This document shows, one piece after another, positions 24,727-33,270 of a DNA stretch of 64,000 nt. The position numbers and the translations under genes were made by a program. The first letter of the stretch is position 1; every line of letters begins with the position of its first letter. The stretch is from NCBI RefSeq assembly GCF_001552195.1, contig NZ_BCQS01000013.1:1-64000 (forward strand), written 5' to 3'. This stretch comes from Actinomadura latina NBRC 106108 (lineage in GTDB: Bacteria; Actinomycetota; Actinomycetes; Streptosporangiales; Streptosporangiaceae). The notes beneath the pieces were generated by a model. That model saw only the letters and a program-made list of their open reading frames with translations. It searched no databases and was not told the DNA's origin.

Positions 24727-25641
24727 ATGGCGGACACGGGGGCCAAGGTGGAGATGCCGCGGCCGAAGATCGGGGAGCGGCCCGCACGGGACCGCGGCGG
24801 GTGGACGATGCTCGGCGTGGGCGTGCTGTGGATCGCGGTGGGCGGCGCGGGGATCGCCCTCGGCGCGCTGGCCGGCGGCGGCGCCGCCATCGCCGTGGGC
24901 GTCACGGTGGGCTCGCTGCTGGCGCTGGCCGGGCTGGTCGTCCTGGCCGGGCTGACACCGGTCGCGCCGGGCGAGGCGCGCGTGCTGCAGCTGCTCGGCC
25001 GGTACTCCGGGACGGTCCGCACCGACGGGCTGCGCTGGGTGAACCCGCTGACCGAGCGGCGCAAGGTGTCGACGCGGATCCGCAACCACGAGACCGGCCT
25101 CGCCAAGGTCAACGACCTCGACGGGAACCCGATCGAGATCTCCGCAGTGGTGGTGTGGCAGGTCTCCGACACCGCGCGGGCGGTGTTCGAGGTCGACGAC
25201 TTCGTGGAGTTCGTCGCGTTCCAGACGGAGGCGGCGGTCCGGCACATCGCGGGCGCCTTCCCCTACGACGCCGCCGACCGGACGTCGCTGCGCGACAACG
25301 CCGACGAGATCACCGCGCAGCTGTCGGAGGAGCTGGCGCAGCGGGTCGCGTCCGCCGGGGTCGTGATCATCGAGTCGCGGATCACCCGGCTGGCGTACGC
25401 TCCGGAGATCGCGCAGGCGATGCTGCGCCGGCAGCAGGCGGGCGCGGTCGTGGCGGCGCGGCAGCGGATCGTGGAGGGCGCGGTCGGCATGGTGCAGCTC
25501 GCCCTCGACCGGCTGGACGAGGAGAACGTGGTCGAGCTGGACGAGGAGCGCAAGGCGGCGATGGTCAGCAACCTGCTGGTCGTGCTGTGCGCCGACCGGG
25601 ACGCCCAGCCGGTGGTCAACACCGGCACCCTCTACCAGTAG
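24727..25641 (+). CDS. SPFH/band 7 (slipin-like) membrane protein
   Basis: 304 residues from ATG 24727, set by AAGGAGGAGG a few bases upstream; an in-frame ATG at 24697 lies inside the regulatory palindrome region. Two hydrophobic segments (~28-75) are followed by the SPFH core: VAPGEARVLQLLGRYSGTVR, LRWVNPLTERRKVSTRI, NPIEISAVVVWQV, and the coiled region AQAMLRRQQAGAVVAARQRIVEGAVGM. Such proteins oligomerise on the membrane and organise microdomains. The gene is followed by a ribbon-helix-helix protein 10 bases downstream, a pairing I recognise from other actinomycetes. Confidence 0.92.
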   Translation: MADTGAKVEMPRPKIGERPARDRGGWTMLGVGVLWIAVGGAGIALGALAGGGAAIAVGVTVGSLLALAGLVVLAGLTPVAPGEARVLQLLGRYSGTVRTDGLRWVNPLTERRKVSTRIRNHETGLAKVNDLDGNPIEISAVVVWQVSDTARAVFEVDDFVEFVAFQTEAAVRHIAGAFPYDAADRTSLRDNADEITAQLSEELAQRVASAGVVIIESRITRLAYAPEIAQAMLRRQQAGAVVAARQRIVEGAVGMVQLALDRLDEENVVELDEERKAAMVSNLLVVLCADRDAQPVVNTGTLYQ

Positions 25642-25651
25642 CCCGGAACCA

Positions 25652-25903
25652 GTGGCGGAGCGGAAGAAGATCCTGCTGCGGCTCGACCCGGCCGTCCACG
25701 ACGCGCTGGCCCGGTGGGCGGGGGACGAGCTGCGCAGCACCAACGCGCAGATCGAGTTCCTGCTGCGGCAGGCGCTCGCCGACGCGGGCCGGATGCCCGG
25801 GTCGGCGGGACGGATGAGAAGGCCCGGGCGCCCGCGCAGGGCGGAGCGTCCCGGGGACGGGGAAGACGGTAACGACCCGCCGGAGGGCGGGGGCGAGGAC
25901 TAG
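25652..25903 (+). CDS. Ribbon-helix-helix (Arc/toxin-antidote type) small protein
   Basis: 83 residues from GTG 25652. Residues ~5-45 (KKILLRLDPAVHDALARWAG ... LRSTNAQIEFLLRQAL) fit an Arc-like ribbon-helix-helix: a short basic strand and then two helices. The tail is Arg/Pro-rich and then acidic, probably disordered. The gene follows the SPFH gene by 10 bases with a weak ribosome binding site, so expression is likely coupled. It may bind the palindromes at 24681-24713 and repress its own operon; this is inference. Confidence 0.85.
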   Translation: MAERKKILLRLDPAVHDALARWAGDELRSTNAQIEFLLRQALADAGRMPGSAGRMRRPGRPRRAERPGDGEDGNDPPEGGGED

Positions 25904-25905
25904 CC

Positions 25906-26532
25906 ATGGTCGAAGTTCCGGAGTCGCTGCCGGCCCGCATGTACCTGCTGGCGTACGACCTGAGGAAGCAGAGGATGACCAGGGGCGGCGTGCGGCTCGG
26001 CTACGTGCTGCGGGCCGCCGCGCTGACCGAGCTGTACCTGGACGGGCGGCTCGGCGAGGAGCGGCGCCGGCCCGTCCCGGGGACGCCGGGCGGCGATCCG
26101 TACGGCGTGCTGGCGCAGATCGCGGCCTCCCGGCCCCGGTCGTGGCAGCACTGGGTGCGCAAGGACGCCAAGGCCCTCCTCGGGACGGTCCAGGACGAAC
26201 TGGTGCGGGACGGCTGGATCCGGGTGCGGGGGCGCCGGATCCTCGGGCTGTTCCCGCACCAGGAGGTCACCGTGAAGGACCCGCGGGTCGTGAAGGCGCT
26301 GTGGGGCGGGGCGTCGTCGGCGCTGCGAGGACGTCCGGTGGCGCACGTCAACAGCTACGACGCGGCGGCGGTGGCGCTGGCGGCGGCGGGCGAGCTGACG
26401 TCGGTGCTGCCCGGCTCGGACCGGCGGCGGCACAAGCGGCGGATCGAGGAGCTGACGGCGCGCAGCGGACCGGCGGCGCCCGCCGTCCGCAAGCTGATCC
26501 GGCAGCTGAACGCGGCGGCCGCGAGCGGCTGA
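25906..26532 (+). CDS. GPP34-family (Golgi phosphoprotein 3-like) protein
   Basis: 208 residues. The start SLPARMYLLAYDLRKQR, then LGYVLRAAALTELYLDGRL, matches bacterial GPP34 proteins, as do LLGTVQDELVRDGWIRV and a C-terminal helical repeat. Eukaryotic GOLPH3 binds phosphatidylinositol-4-phosphate on Golgi membranes. The bacterial proteins are widespread in Streptomyces and relatives, presumed peripheral membrane proteins of unknown role. The ATG lies two bases after the previous stop. With SPFH upstream and PlsC downstream, the group suggests membrane organisation or lipid metabolism. Confidence 0.88.
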   Translation: MVEVPESLPARMYLLAYDLRKQRMTRGGVRLGYVLRAAALTELYLDGRLGEERRRPVPGTPGGDPYGVLAQIAASRPRSWQHWVRKDAKALLGTVQDELVRDGWIRVRGRRILGLFPHQEVTVKDPRVVKALWGGASSALRGRPVAHVNSYDAAAVALAAAGELTSVLPGSDRRRHKRRIEELTARSGPAAPAVRKLIRQLNAAAASG

Positions 26533-26642
26533 GCCGTCCCGGCGCGCCCCCGCCATTGCGGATTCCTACAAGATCGGAGCCTCCCGGTTTGTATCGGGCG
26601 CCACCGGCGGCGGGGACGGCGGCGCCCATAGCCTTCTCGGAC

Positions 26643-27332
26643 ATGGATCCCGAACGCGTCATCTACCCGCTGATGAAATACGTCCTCCTGGGGCCGGCGA
26701 TGCGCGCCGCCTTCCTTCCCCGGGTGAGCGGCCTGCGGCACGTCCCGCGGGTCGGCCCGGTGATCCTCGCCGCGAACCATCTCGCGTTCCTCGACTCGTT
26801 CGTGCTGCCGCTGATCGTGCCGCGGCGGGTCCACTTCCTCGGCAAGCACGAGTACTTCACCGGGGCGGGGGTGAAAGGCCGGGCCACGGCGACGTTCTTC
26901 CGCGGCGTCGGCGCCATCGCGGTCGACCGGTCCGGCGGGCGGGCGGCGCTGGACGCGCTCGACACCTCGGCGGCGGTGCTGGAGCGCGGCGGCGTGTTCG
27001 CGATCCACCCGGAGGGCACCCGCTCTCCCGACGGGCGGCTTTACCGGGGCCGGACCGGCGCGGCCCGGCTGGCGATGCGGACCGGCGCGCCCGTCGTCCC
27101 GGTCGCGATCCTCGGCACCGACCGGGTGCAGCCGCGGGGGCGGGCCGTCCCGAAGCCGGGGCGGATCGGGCTGCGCATCGGGCCGCCGATGGACTTCCGC
27201 GGGCGCGCCGACGGCGTTCCGCGCGGCAAGGCGGCCCGGCAGGTCACCGACGAGATCATGGAGGCGATCCAGGGACTGTCGGGGCAGGAGTACGTGGACG
27301 ACTACGCCCCCCGGCCCGCGGCTCCGGAGTGA
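26643..27332 (+). CDS. plsC: 1-acyl-sn-glycerol-3-phosphate acyltransferase (PlsC family)
   Basis: 229 residues from ATG 26643; the open frame to the left overlaps the GPP34 gene out of frame and is rejected. Block I NHLAFLD (~45-51) supplies the HX4D catalytic pair. Block II is GKHEYFTG, block III FAIHPEGTRSPDG (~120-132), and block IV VVPVAILGTD. The enzyme transfers an acyl chain to lysophosphatidic acid to make phosphatidic acid at the membrane. Actinomycetes carry several paralogues, so the exact acceptor is uncertain. It is separated from GPP34 by 110 bases and may have its own promoter. Confidence 0.92.
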   Translation: MDPERVIYPLMKYVLLGPAMRAAFLPRVSGLRHVPRVGPVILAANHLAFLDSFVLPLIVPRRVHFLGKHEYFTGAGVKGRATATFFRGVGAIAVDRSGGRAALDALDTSAAVLERGGVFAIHPEGTRSPDGRLYRGRTGAARLAMRTGAPVVPVAILGTDRVQPRGRAVPKPGRIGLRIGPPMDFRGRADGVPRGKAARQVTDEIMEAIQGLSGQEYVDDYAPRPAAPE

Positions 27333-27381
27333 CCGCCGGCCGTCCGGCCCATGTTTGAGCGTGACCGAAAGGGCACGACAT

Positions 27382-28251
27382 ATGGGGACGGACGGAGATG
27401 ATGTGGAAATCAGCCTGGACCTCCAACTCCCGCGGGATTCCGCGAGCGTCCCGGCGACGAGGAGGCTTCTGGACGCGGCGCTCGCCGCACTCGGGGTCGA
27501 GGACCACATCCGGGACGACATCGAGATGATGCTCACCGAGGCGTGCACCAACGTGATCAAGCACGCCGAGCACGGTGCCGACTACACGGTCCGGGCCGTC
27601 ATCCAGGACTGCCGGTGCGTCATCAAGGTGATCGACTCGGGTGCCGGGTTCGACGCCGGGCGGGTGCCCCGGCCGGAGCCGTCCGCCGAGCACGGCCGCG
27701 GCCTGCTGATCATGCGGTCGCTGGCCGACGACGTGCGGTTCCGCTCGTTCCCCGAGGACGGCGCCCTGGTGTCGCTGGAGAAGCGGCTGGCCTACGGGGA
27801 GGACAGCCTCGGCGGGCTGCTCACCGCGGACAGCAGGGTTCCGGTCGTGACCGGAACCGACCCGGAGGCGGAGGACTTCGCGGGCCGGCTGTTCGAGCTG
27901 GCGCGGTCCGGCGAGACCCGGCGGCTCGTCGACTACGTCGAGGCCGGAGTGCCGGTGAACCTGTCCAACGACCGGGGCGACACGCTGCTCATGCTCGCCG
28001 CCTACCACGGCCACCCGGAGACGGTGCGGGCCCTCGCGGCGCGCGGCGCCGACCCCGAGCGCGCGAACGACCGCGGCCAGCGGCCCCTCGCGGGCGCGGT
28101 GTTCAAGAGGGAGACGGGGGTGGTGCGGGCCCTGCTGGACGCGGGCGCCGACCCGCGGGCGGGTTCGCCGTCCGCCGCCGACACGGCGCGGATGTTCGGC
28201 AACGCCGAGTTCCTCGCCTGGTTCGACGAGGCGACTCCCCCGCCCGCCTGA
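27382..28251 (+). CDS. RsbW-like ATPase (anti-sigma type) fused to ankyrin repeats
   Basis: 289 residues from ATG 27382 (GAAAGGG upstream; TTG 27355 and GTG 27361 are alternatives). Residues ~10-140 form a HATPase_c_2 domain: N-box EACTNVIKHAEHG, G1 box DSGAGFD, and HGRGLLIMRSLADDV. These are the features of RsbW/SpoIIAB-like anti-sigma kinases. After a linker, ~175-285 hold three ankyrin repeats (RGDTLLMLAAYHGHPETVRALAARGAD; RGQRPLAGAVFKRETGVVRALLDAGAD). The ankyrins probably bind a partner protein. No sigma factor or anti-anti-sigma gene is adjacent. It converges on the MFS gene with one base between stops. Confidence 0.9.
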   Translation: MGTDGDDVEISLDLQLPRDSASVPATRRLLDAALAALGVEDHIRDDIEMMLTEACTNVIKHAEHGADYTVRAVIQDCRCVIKVIDSGAGFDAGRVPRPEPSAEHGRGLLIMRSLADDVRFRSFPEDGALVSLEKRLAYGEDSLGGLLTADSRVPVVTGTDPEAEDFAGRLFELARSGETRRLVDYVEAGVPVNLSNDRGDTLLMLAAYHGHPETVRALAARGADPERANDRGQRPLAGAVFKRETGVVRALLDAGADPRAGSPSAADTARMFGNAEFLAWFDEATPPPA

Positions 28252-28252
28252 C

Positions 28253-29671
28253 TCACCGCCGCACGCGCAGGACGAGCACGGCCACCGCCAGCGCGGCGGC
28301 GGCGAACGCCGAGCCGGTCGCGAAGGCGGCGTCCATGCCGGGCACGCCGCCGTGCCCGGACGCGGCCGACCCGTAGGCGGTGACCATGGCGGCCGACCCG
28401 AGCGAGCCGCCCGACCACAGCATCGTCTGCGCCACCCCGGACGCGGCGCCGGAATGCCCCGGCTCCACGCTGGCCAGGATGGTCGCGTTCAGCGGCATGA
28501 TCGTCAGCCCGCCACCCGCGCCGATCAGCAGCAGCGGGACGAGCAGCCCGGCGGCGTAGCCGTCCCCCGGCGCGAGCCGCGACAGCCACAGCAGGCCGGC
28601 GGCGAGCAGGACCGCGCCCGCGACGACGAGCGGCCGGGCGCCGGCGCGCGCCATCAGCCGCGGCGCCAGCCGGACGAGTACCAGCTGCGTCCCGACGCAG
28701 GGCAGGAACGCCGCGCCGGCGCGCAGCGGCCCGTAGTGCAGGACCTGCTGCAGGTACTGGGTGAGGAAGAAGAACGAGCCGAACATCCCGGCCGTCAGGC
28801 ACAGCTGGACGAGGTAGGAGGCGGCGCGCTCGCGCCCGGTCAGCAGCCACAGCGGCATGATCGGCTGCCGGGCGCGGTGCTCGATCGCGACGAAGGCGGC
28901 CAGCAGGACGGCGGCGGACCCGGCCGCGGCGATCGCCCGCGCGTCGCCCCAGCCGTCCTCCCCGACCCGGATCAGCGCGTAGACGAGCGCGGTGAGGCCG
29001 AGCGTGGAGACGACCGCGCCGGCGAGGTCGAAGCGGCCGGGGCGGCGGGCGGTCTCGGCCAGGACGCACGGCGCGGCCAGCAGCAGGACGAGGCCGACGG
29101 GGACGTTGACGAAGAACACCCACCGCCAGGACCCGGCCTCGGTCAGCACGCCGCCGGCGAGCATGCCGGCCGCGGCGCCGGCCCCGGTCACGGCGGAGAA
29201 GACGCTGAGCGCGCGGACGCGGGCGGGGCCCTGGAAGTTCACGGCGATCAGCGCCATCGCGCTGGGCGCGGCGACGGCGGCGGCGGCGCCCTGGGCGGCG
29301 CGGGCGGCGAGCAGCCACCAGCCGGCGTCCGCGAGGCCGCCGAGCAGGGACGCGGCGGTGAACAGCGCGATCCCGGCGGTGAACGTGCGGCGGCGGCCGA
29401 ACACGTCCCCGGCGCGCCCGCCGAGGAGCAGCAGGCCGCCGAACGCGAGCATGTAGGCGTTCTGGATCCAGGCGAGGCCCCCGGTCGTGAGGCCGAGCCC
29501 CAGCTTCACCTCCGGGAGCGCGATGGTGACCACGGAGGTGTCCAGGCCGATCATGAGCTGGCAGCCGACGATGACGGCGAGGATGATTCCTGGGCGATGA
29601 TGGGAGGCGGCGGCTTCTCCCGGAGCGGTGGACTCCGGGGGCGCGGCCGTCCGCTCGTTGGACGAGGTCAA
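28253..29671 (-). CDS. MFS drug-efflux transporter, DHA2 family, divergent from its TetR regulator
   Basis: 472 residues, predicted start TTG 29671 with GGAAGG upstream. There are 14 hydrophobic segments. Motif D1 is IGLDTSVVTIALPEVKLGLG, motif A GRAGDVFGRRRTFTAG and motif C GAGAAAGMLAGGVL. It is an EmrB/QacA-type proton antiporter for drugs or natural products. It is transcribed away from a TetR gene, and the 109-base gap holds a perfect 14-bp palindrome, so TetR repression is likely. Confidence 0.93.
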   Translation of the reverse strand: MTSSNERTAAPPESTAPGEAAASHHRPGIILAVIVGCQLMIGLDTSVVTIALPEVKLGLGLTTGGLAWIQNAYMLAFGGLLLLGGRAGDVFGRRRTFTAGIALFTAASLLGGLADAGWWLLAARAAQGAAAAVAAPSAMALIAVNFQGPARVRALSVFSAVTGAGAAAGMLAGGVLTEAGSWRWVFFVNVPVGLVLLLAAPCVLAETARRPGRFDLAGAVVSTLGLTALVYALIRVGEDGWGDARAIAAAGSAAVLLAAFVAIEHRARQPIMPLWLLTGRERAASYLVQLCLTAGMFGSFFFLTQYLQQVLHYGPLRAGAAFLPCVGTQLVLVRLAPRLMARAGARPLVVAGAVLLAAGLLWLSRLAPGDGYAAGLLVPLLLIGAGGGLTIMPLNATILASVEPGHSGAASGVAQTMLWSGGSLGSAAMVTAYGSAASGHGGVPGMDAAFATGSAFAAAALAVAVLVLRVRR

Positions 29672-29746
29672 GGCGGGACCTTCCCGAGATTTAAGGAACG
29701 GCGACGTACACTATGTGGGGAACGTACCACCGATTCGCGCAAAAGA

Positions 29747-29760
29747 GAACGCTAGCGTTC
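29747..29760. promoter_or_regulatory. TetR-type operator palindrome
   Basis: GAACGCTAGCGTTC is a perfect 14-bp palindrome centred between the MFS pump and the TetR gene, 21 bases before the TetR start. The AACGxTAGCGTT pattern resembles operators of actinomycete TetR repressors beside MFS pumps. It should control both divergent promoters. Confidence 0.75.
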
Positions 29761-29780
29761 ACTATTTTGGGGAGCGCGTC

Positions 29781-30359
29781 GTGACCCCGGCCACCCGCCG
29801 CCGCGGCGGCGACCTGGAGGCGGCGATCTTCGACGCCGTGTTCGCGCAGCTGGAGACCGCCGGCTACCCCGGGCTGACCATGGAGGGCGTCGCGGCCGCC
29901 GCCCGCACCGGCAAGGCCGCCCTCTACCGGCGGTGGAAGTCCAAGGACGAGCTGATCACCGACGCGCTCAAGCACGTCCTGCCCGAGCCGCCGACCGCGC
30001 CGGACACCGGCAAGGTGCGCGAGGACCTCCTCACCATCCTCACCTGCACGCGGGACACGCTCGTGGCCTGCCGGGGCGCCGCGTTCAAGGTCCTGAAGGA
30101 GGAGACGGAGAAGGGCAAGGGCATCGTGCACGAGGTCGTCCACGACCGGCTGTCCAAGCCCGTCCGGGACCTGCTGTACGACGCGCTGGTGCGGGCCGCC
30201 GAGCGCGGCGAGATCCGGCCCGGGGCGGCGACCAGGCAGATCGCGAACGTCGGCCCGGCCGTGATCGTCTACCACAACCTCGTCGAGGGCGGCCCGCTCG
30301 ACGACGCCTACGTGGCGTCGGTCGTCGACGAGGTGATGATGCCGCTCGTCCGGCCGTGA
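29781..30359 (+). CDS. TetR-family repressor
   Basis: 192 residues from GTG 29781 with GGGGAG upstream; an open frame further left crosses the operator and is rejected. The N-terminal HTH (residues ~10-60: AIFDAVFAQLETAGYPGLTMEGVAAAARTGKAALYRRWKSKDEL) is typical. The C-terminal ligand domain fits the TetR_C 11/16 type common beside DHA2 pumps. It probably represses itself and the divergent MFS gene through the palindrome at 29747-29760. Its stop is four bases from the convergent MscS stop. Confidence 0.93.
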   Translation: MTPATRRRGGDLEAAIFDAVFAQLETAGYPGLTMEGVAAAARTGKAALYRRWKSKDELITDALKHVLPEPPTAPDTGKVREDLLTILTCTRDTLVACRGAAFKVLKEETEKGKGIVHEVVHDRLSKPVRDLLYDALVRAAERGEIRPGAATRQIANVGPAVIVYHNLVEGGPLDDAYVASVVDEVMMPLVRP

Positions 30360-30363
30360 CGGG

Positions 30364-31440
30364 CTAGAGGGCCAGCTCGTCCCGGCGCGGCACGCCGTTC
30401 GTGCGGGACGGCTCGTCCAGCGCCACGCGGTGGTGCCAGTACGGCGGCGCGATGCCCTCCTCGCGGAGCGCCCGGTGCAGCCGCTTGAGGAACTCGTGCT
30501 TGATCGCGAACTGGTCGCCGAACTCGCTGGACCGCAGGATCACGTGGAAGCCGACGGCGGCGTCGTTGAAGTCGTCGAACCGCACCAGGACGTTGCAGTC
30601 GGCCACGCCGCCCTGGACGTCCTTCATGACCTCGTGGCCGACGCGGATGAGGAGCTGCTCGACCTCGTCCAGGTCGACCTCGTAGTGCACCTTCGCGTAC
30701 ACCAGCACCGACATGTCCTGCGCGGGCCGGTGGTAGTTGGTGAGGATCGTGTCGGAGAACCGCTGGTTCGGGATGACCTCGATGTTGTCGGACAGCGTCC
30801 GGATGGAGGTGTTGCGCCAGTTGATGTCGACGACGTACCCCTCCTGCCCGGTGGAGAGCTTGATGTAGTCGCCGGGCTCGATCGTCTTGGACGCGAGGAC
30901 GTGCACGCCCGCGAACAGGTTGGCGAGCGTGTCCTGCAGGGCCAGCGCGACCGCGAGACCCCCGACGCCCAGGGCGCCCAGCAGCGGCGTGATCGACACC
31001 CCGATGCTCTGCAGCATCACCAGGACGCCGATGCCGAGCACGATCACCCGGGTGATGTTCGCGAAGATCGTGACGTTCGCGGCGACGCCCTGCCGGGCCA
31101 GCGCGATCGAGGTCACCGACGCCGCGATCAGCCGGGCCAGCGCCAGCGAGACCACCAGGATCGTCACCGCCGTCAGCACCTTGGCGGTCACGTCCAGGGT
31201 GCCGCGCGGCAGTTCGAGGACCTTCGCCGCCGACCAGAGGCCGAGCAGCACCGCGAGCGGCATCGCCAGGTCCCGGATGAGGCGGGCGGCCAGGTCGTCC
31301 CACGTCCAGCGGGTGTCGCCCGCCCGCCGGAACAGCCGTCCGGTCGCCAGCCGCAGGAGGACGGCGATCACCAGCGCGACCGCCATCACGGCGGCGGCGA
31401 CGATGACGCGCGCCCAGCTCAGGTCGCCCAGGTCACCCAT
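30364..31440 (-). CDS. MscS-family mechanosensitive channel
   Basis: 358 residues. Four hydrophobic segments precede the conserved pore helix and beta domain: GVGGLAVALALQDTLANLFAGVHVLASKTIEPGDYI, then GYVVDINWRNTSIRTLSDN and VIPNQRFSDTILTNYHRP. This matches the MscS pore-lining TM3 (Gly/Ala-rich) and the cytoplasmic vestibule. It is larger than E. coli MscS (286 aa) because of two extra N-terminal helices. Its role is release of solutes under hypo-osmotic shock. It is divergent from the CocE-type gene. Confidence 0.93.
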   Translation of the reverse strand: MGDLGDLSWARVIVAAAVMAVALVIAVLLRLATGRLFRRAGDTRWTWDDLAARLIRDLAMPLAVLLGLWSAAKVLELPRGTLDVTAKVLTAVTILVVSLALARLIAASVTSIALARQGVAANVTIFANITRVIVLGIGVLVMLQSIGVSITPLLGALGVGGLAVALALQDTLANLFAGVHVLASKTIEPGDYIKLSTGQEGYVVDINWRNTSIRTLSDNIEVIPNQRFSDTILTNYHRPAQDMSVLVYAKVHYEVDLDEVEQLLIRVGHEVMKDVQGGVADCNVLVRFDDFNDAAVGFHVILRSSEFGDQFAIKHEFLKRLHRALREEGIAPPYWHHRVALDEPSRTNGVPRRDELAL

Positions 31441-31616
31441 AACGCGTGAAACTCTCCCTCCGCGGGGCCGTCACGGCCCGCAAGATCCCGATTTGCCGTG
31501 TTACGGCGTCCTCGATCGTAGTGAAGACCCGGAGTGCTGCGAGGGACATCACGGGTGTTGTGGCGCGGAGTTCGGCCGATCTGGCGATTACGATCGGACG
31601 GGTGGTAGCGGTGGGA

Positions 31617-33242
31617 ATGATGCGCCGGCTGGGGGTCACGGCGCTGGGACTGCGGAACGGCCCCCACCGGGTGACGGTCGAGCGCGACCTCGCCGTCCCC
31701 GCCGCCGACGGCGTCACCCTGCTCGCCGACCGGTACGCCCCGGTGGACGTCGCCAAGGCGCCCACGGTGCTCGTCCGCTCGCCCTACGGCCGGCGCGGGC
31801 CGTTCGGGCTCATGTGCGGGCAGGCGTTCGCGTCGCACGGGTTCCAGGCCGTCGTGCAGAGCGTCCGCGGCGGCTTCGGGTCCGGCGGCGTCTTCGAGGC
31901 GCTCGACGAGCGCGAGGACGGCCTGGCCACCATCGAATGGCTGAAGTCGCAGCCGTGGTTCGGCGGCACGTTCGCCATGCACGGCCCCAGCTACCTCGGC
32001 TACGTGCAGTGGGCCGTCGCCGCCGAGGCCGGGCCCGAGCTGAAGGCCCTGTCGATGCAGGTCACCGCCTCGACGTTCCGGGACGCCGTCAACGTCGGCG
32101 GCACGTTCGCACTCGAGTCCGCGCTCATCTGGGTGGACCTGACCGCGCGGATGAAGAGCTCCCTCTCCGGCATCACGACCGGCATCATGTCGCCGCGCCG
32201 CGCCCGCCGCGCCACGCTCTCGGGGCGCCCGCTCGCCGAACTCGACCGGCTCGCGACCGGTGCGCAGCAGCGCTTCTTCCAGGAGCTGCTCGTCAACGGC
32301 CCCGACACGCCGTTCTGGGACAAGCGCGACTTCAGCCCCGCCGTGGCCGAGGTCACCGCGCCGGTGAACATGACGGGCGGCTGGTACGACATCTTCCTGC
32401 CCTGGCAGATGAAGGACTACGCGGCCCTGCGCGCCGCCGGCCGCCGCCCCTATCTGACGATCGGCCCCTGGTTCCACGCCGACCAGCACATGATGCGCGG
32501 CTCCGTCGCCGACTCGGTCCGCTGGTTCCGCGCGCACCTCCTGGACGACCCGTCCGACCTGCGCGAGAACCCCGTGCGCCTCTTCATCACCGGCGCGGGC
32601 GAGTGGCGCGAGTTCCCCGACTGGCCCGTCCCCGGCATGCGCGAGGAACGCTGGCACCTGCGGCCCGCGGGCGCCCTCTCCCCCGACGCCCCGCCCGAGT
32701 CCGACCCCGACGCCTACCGCTACGACCCGAACCACCCGACGCCGTTCCTCGGCGGCCCCACGCTGCTCGGCGAGACCCGCCCGTCCACCGACCAGAAGCG
32801 CCTGGAACGGCGCCGCGACGTCCTCACCTACACCTCCGCCGTCCTGGACGACGACGTGGAGGTCATCGGCCCCGTCACCGCCGACCTGCACATCCGCTCG
32901 AACCGGGAGCACACCGACTTCGTCGTGCGCCTCTGCGACGTCACCCCGGACGGCGAATCGCTGAACCTCTGCGAAGGCATGCGCCGCCTCGTCCCCGGCA
33001 CGCCGGAACCCGACGCCGACGGCATCCGCGCCGTCTCCGTAGAGCTGTGGCCGGTCGGCCACCGCTTCCGCCGCGGCCACCGCATCCGCGTACAGGTCGC
33101 CAGCGGCGCCTACCCCCGCGTGGCGCGCAACCCCGGCACCGGCGCCCCCATGGGCACCGCCACCGAGATGCTCACCGCCGACCAGGAGGTCTTCCACGAC
33201 CCGGCCCACCCCTCCACCATCAACCTCCCCATCGTCGGCTGA
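31617..33242 (+). CDS. CocE/NonD-family serine hydrolase
   Basis: About 541 residues. The start is uncertain: GTG 31611, ATG 31617 and ATG 31620 are all in frame, and the frame is open to 31446. An alpha/beta-hydrolase of the S15/CocE type begins VERDLAVPAADGVTLLADRY. Catalytic residues are Ser in GPSYLGY (~125), Asp in GGWYDIF and His in GPWFHAD. A C-terminal jelly-roll domain follows (EVIGPVTADLHIRSN ... GHRIRVQVASGAYP). Family members hydrolyse acyl esters, cocaine or beta-lactam antibiotics; the natural substrate is unknown. There is no signal peptide from the chosen start, so it is probably cytosolic. Confidence 0.9.
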   Translation: MMRRLGVTALGLRNGPHRVTVERDLAVPAADGVTLLADRYAPVDVAKAPTVLVRSPYGRRGPFGLMCGQAFASHGFQAVVQSVRGGFGSGGVFEALDEREDGLATIEWLKSQPWFGGTFAMHGPSYLGYVQWAVAAEAGPELKALSMQVTASTFRDAVNVGGTFALESALIWVDLTARMKSSLSGITTGIMSPRRARRATLSGRPLAELDRLATGAQQRFFQELLVNGPDTPFWDKRDFSPAVAEVTAPVNMTGGWYDIFLPWQMKDYAALRAAGRRPYLTIGPWFHADQHMMRGSVADSVRWFRAHLLDDPSDLRENPVRLFITGAGEWREFPDWPVPGMREERWHLRPAGALSPDAPPESDPDAYRYDPNHPTPFLGGPTLLGETRPSTDQKRLERRRDVLTYTSAVLDDDVEVIGPVTADLHIRSNREHTDFVVRLCDVTPDGESLNLCEGMRRLVPGTPEPDADGIRAVSVELWPVGHRFRRGHRIRVQVASGAYPRVARNPGTGAPMGTATEMLTADQEVFHDPAHPSTINLPIVG

Positions 33243-33270
33243 TCCGCGGCGGGCGCGGCGGGCGCGGGCG

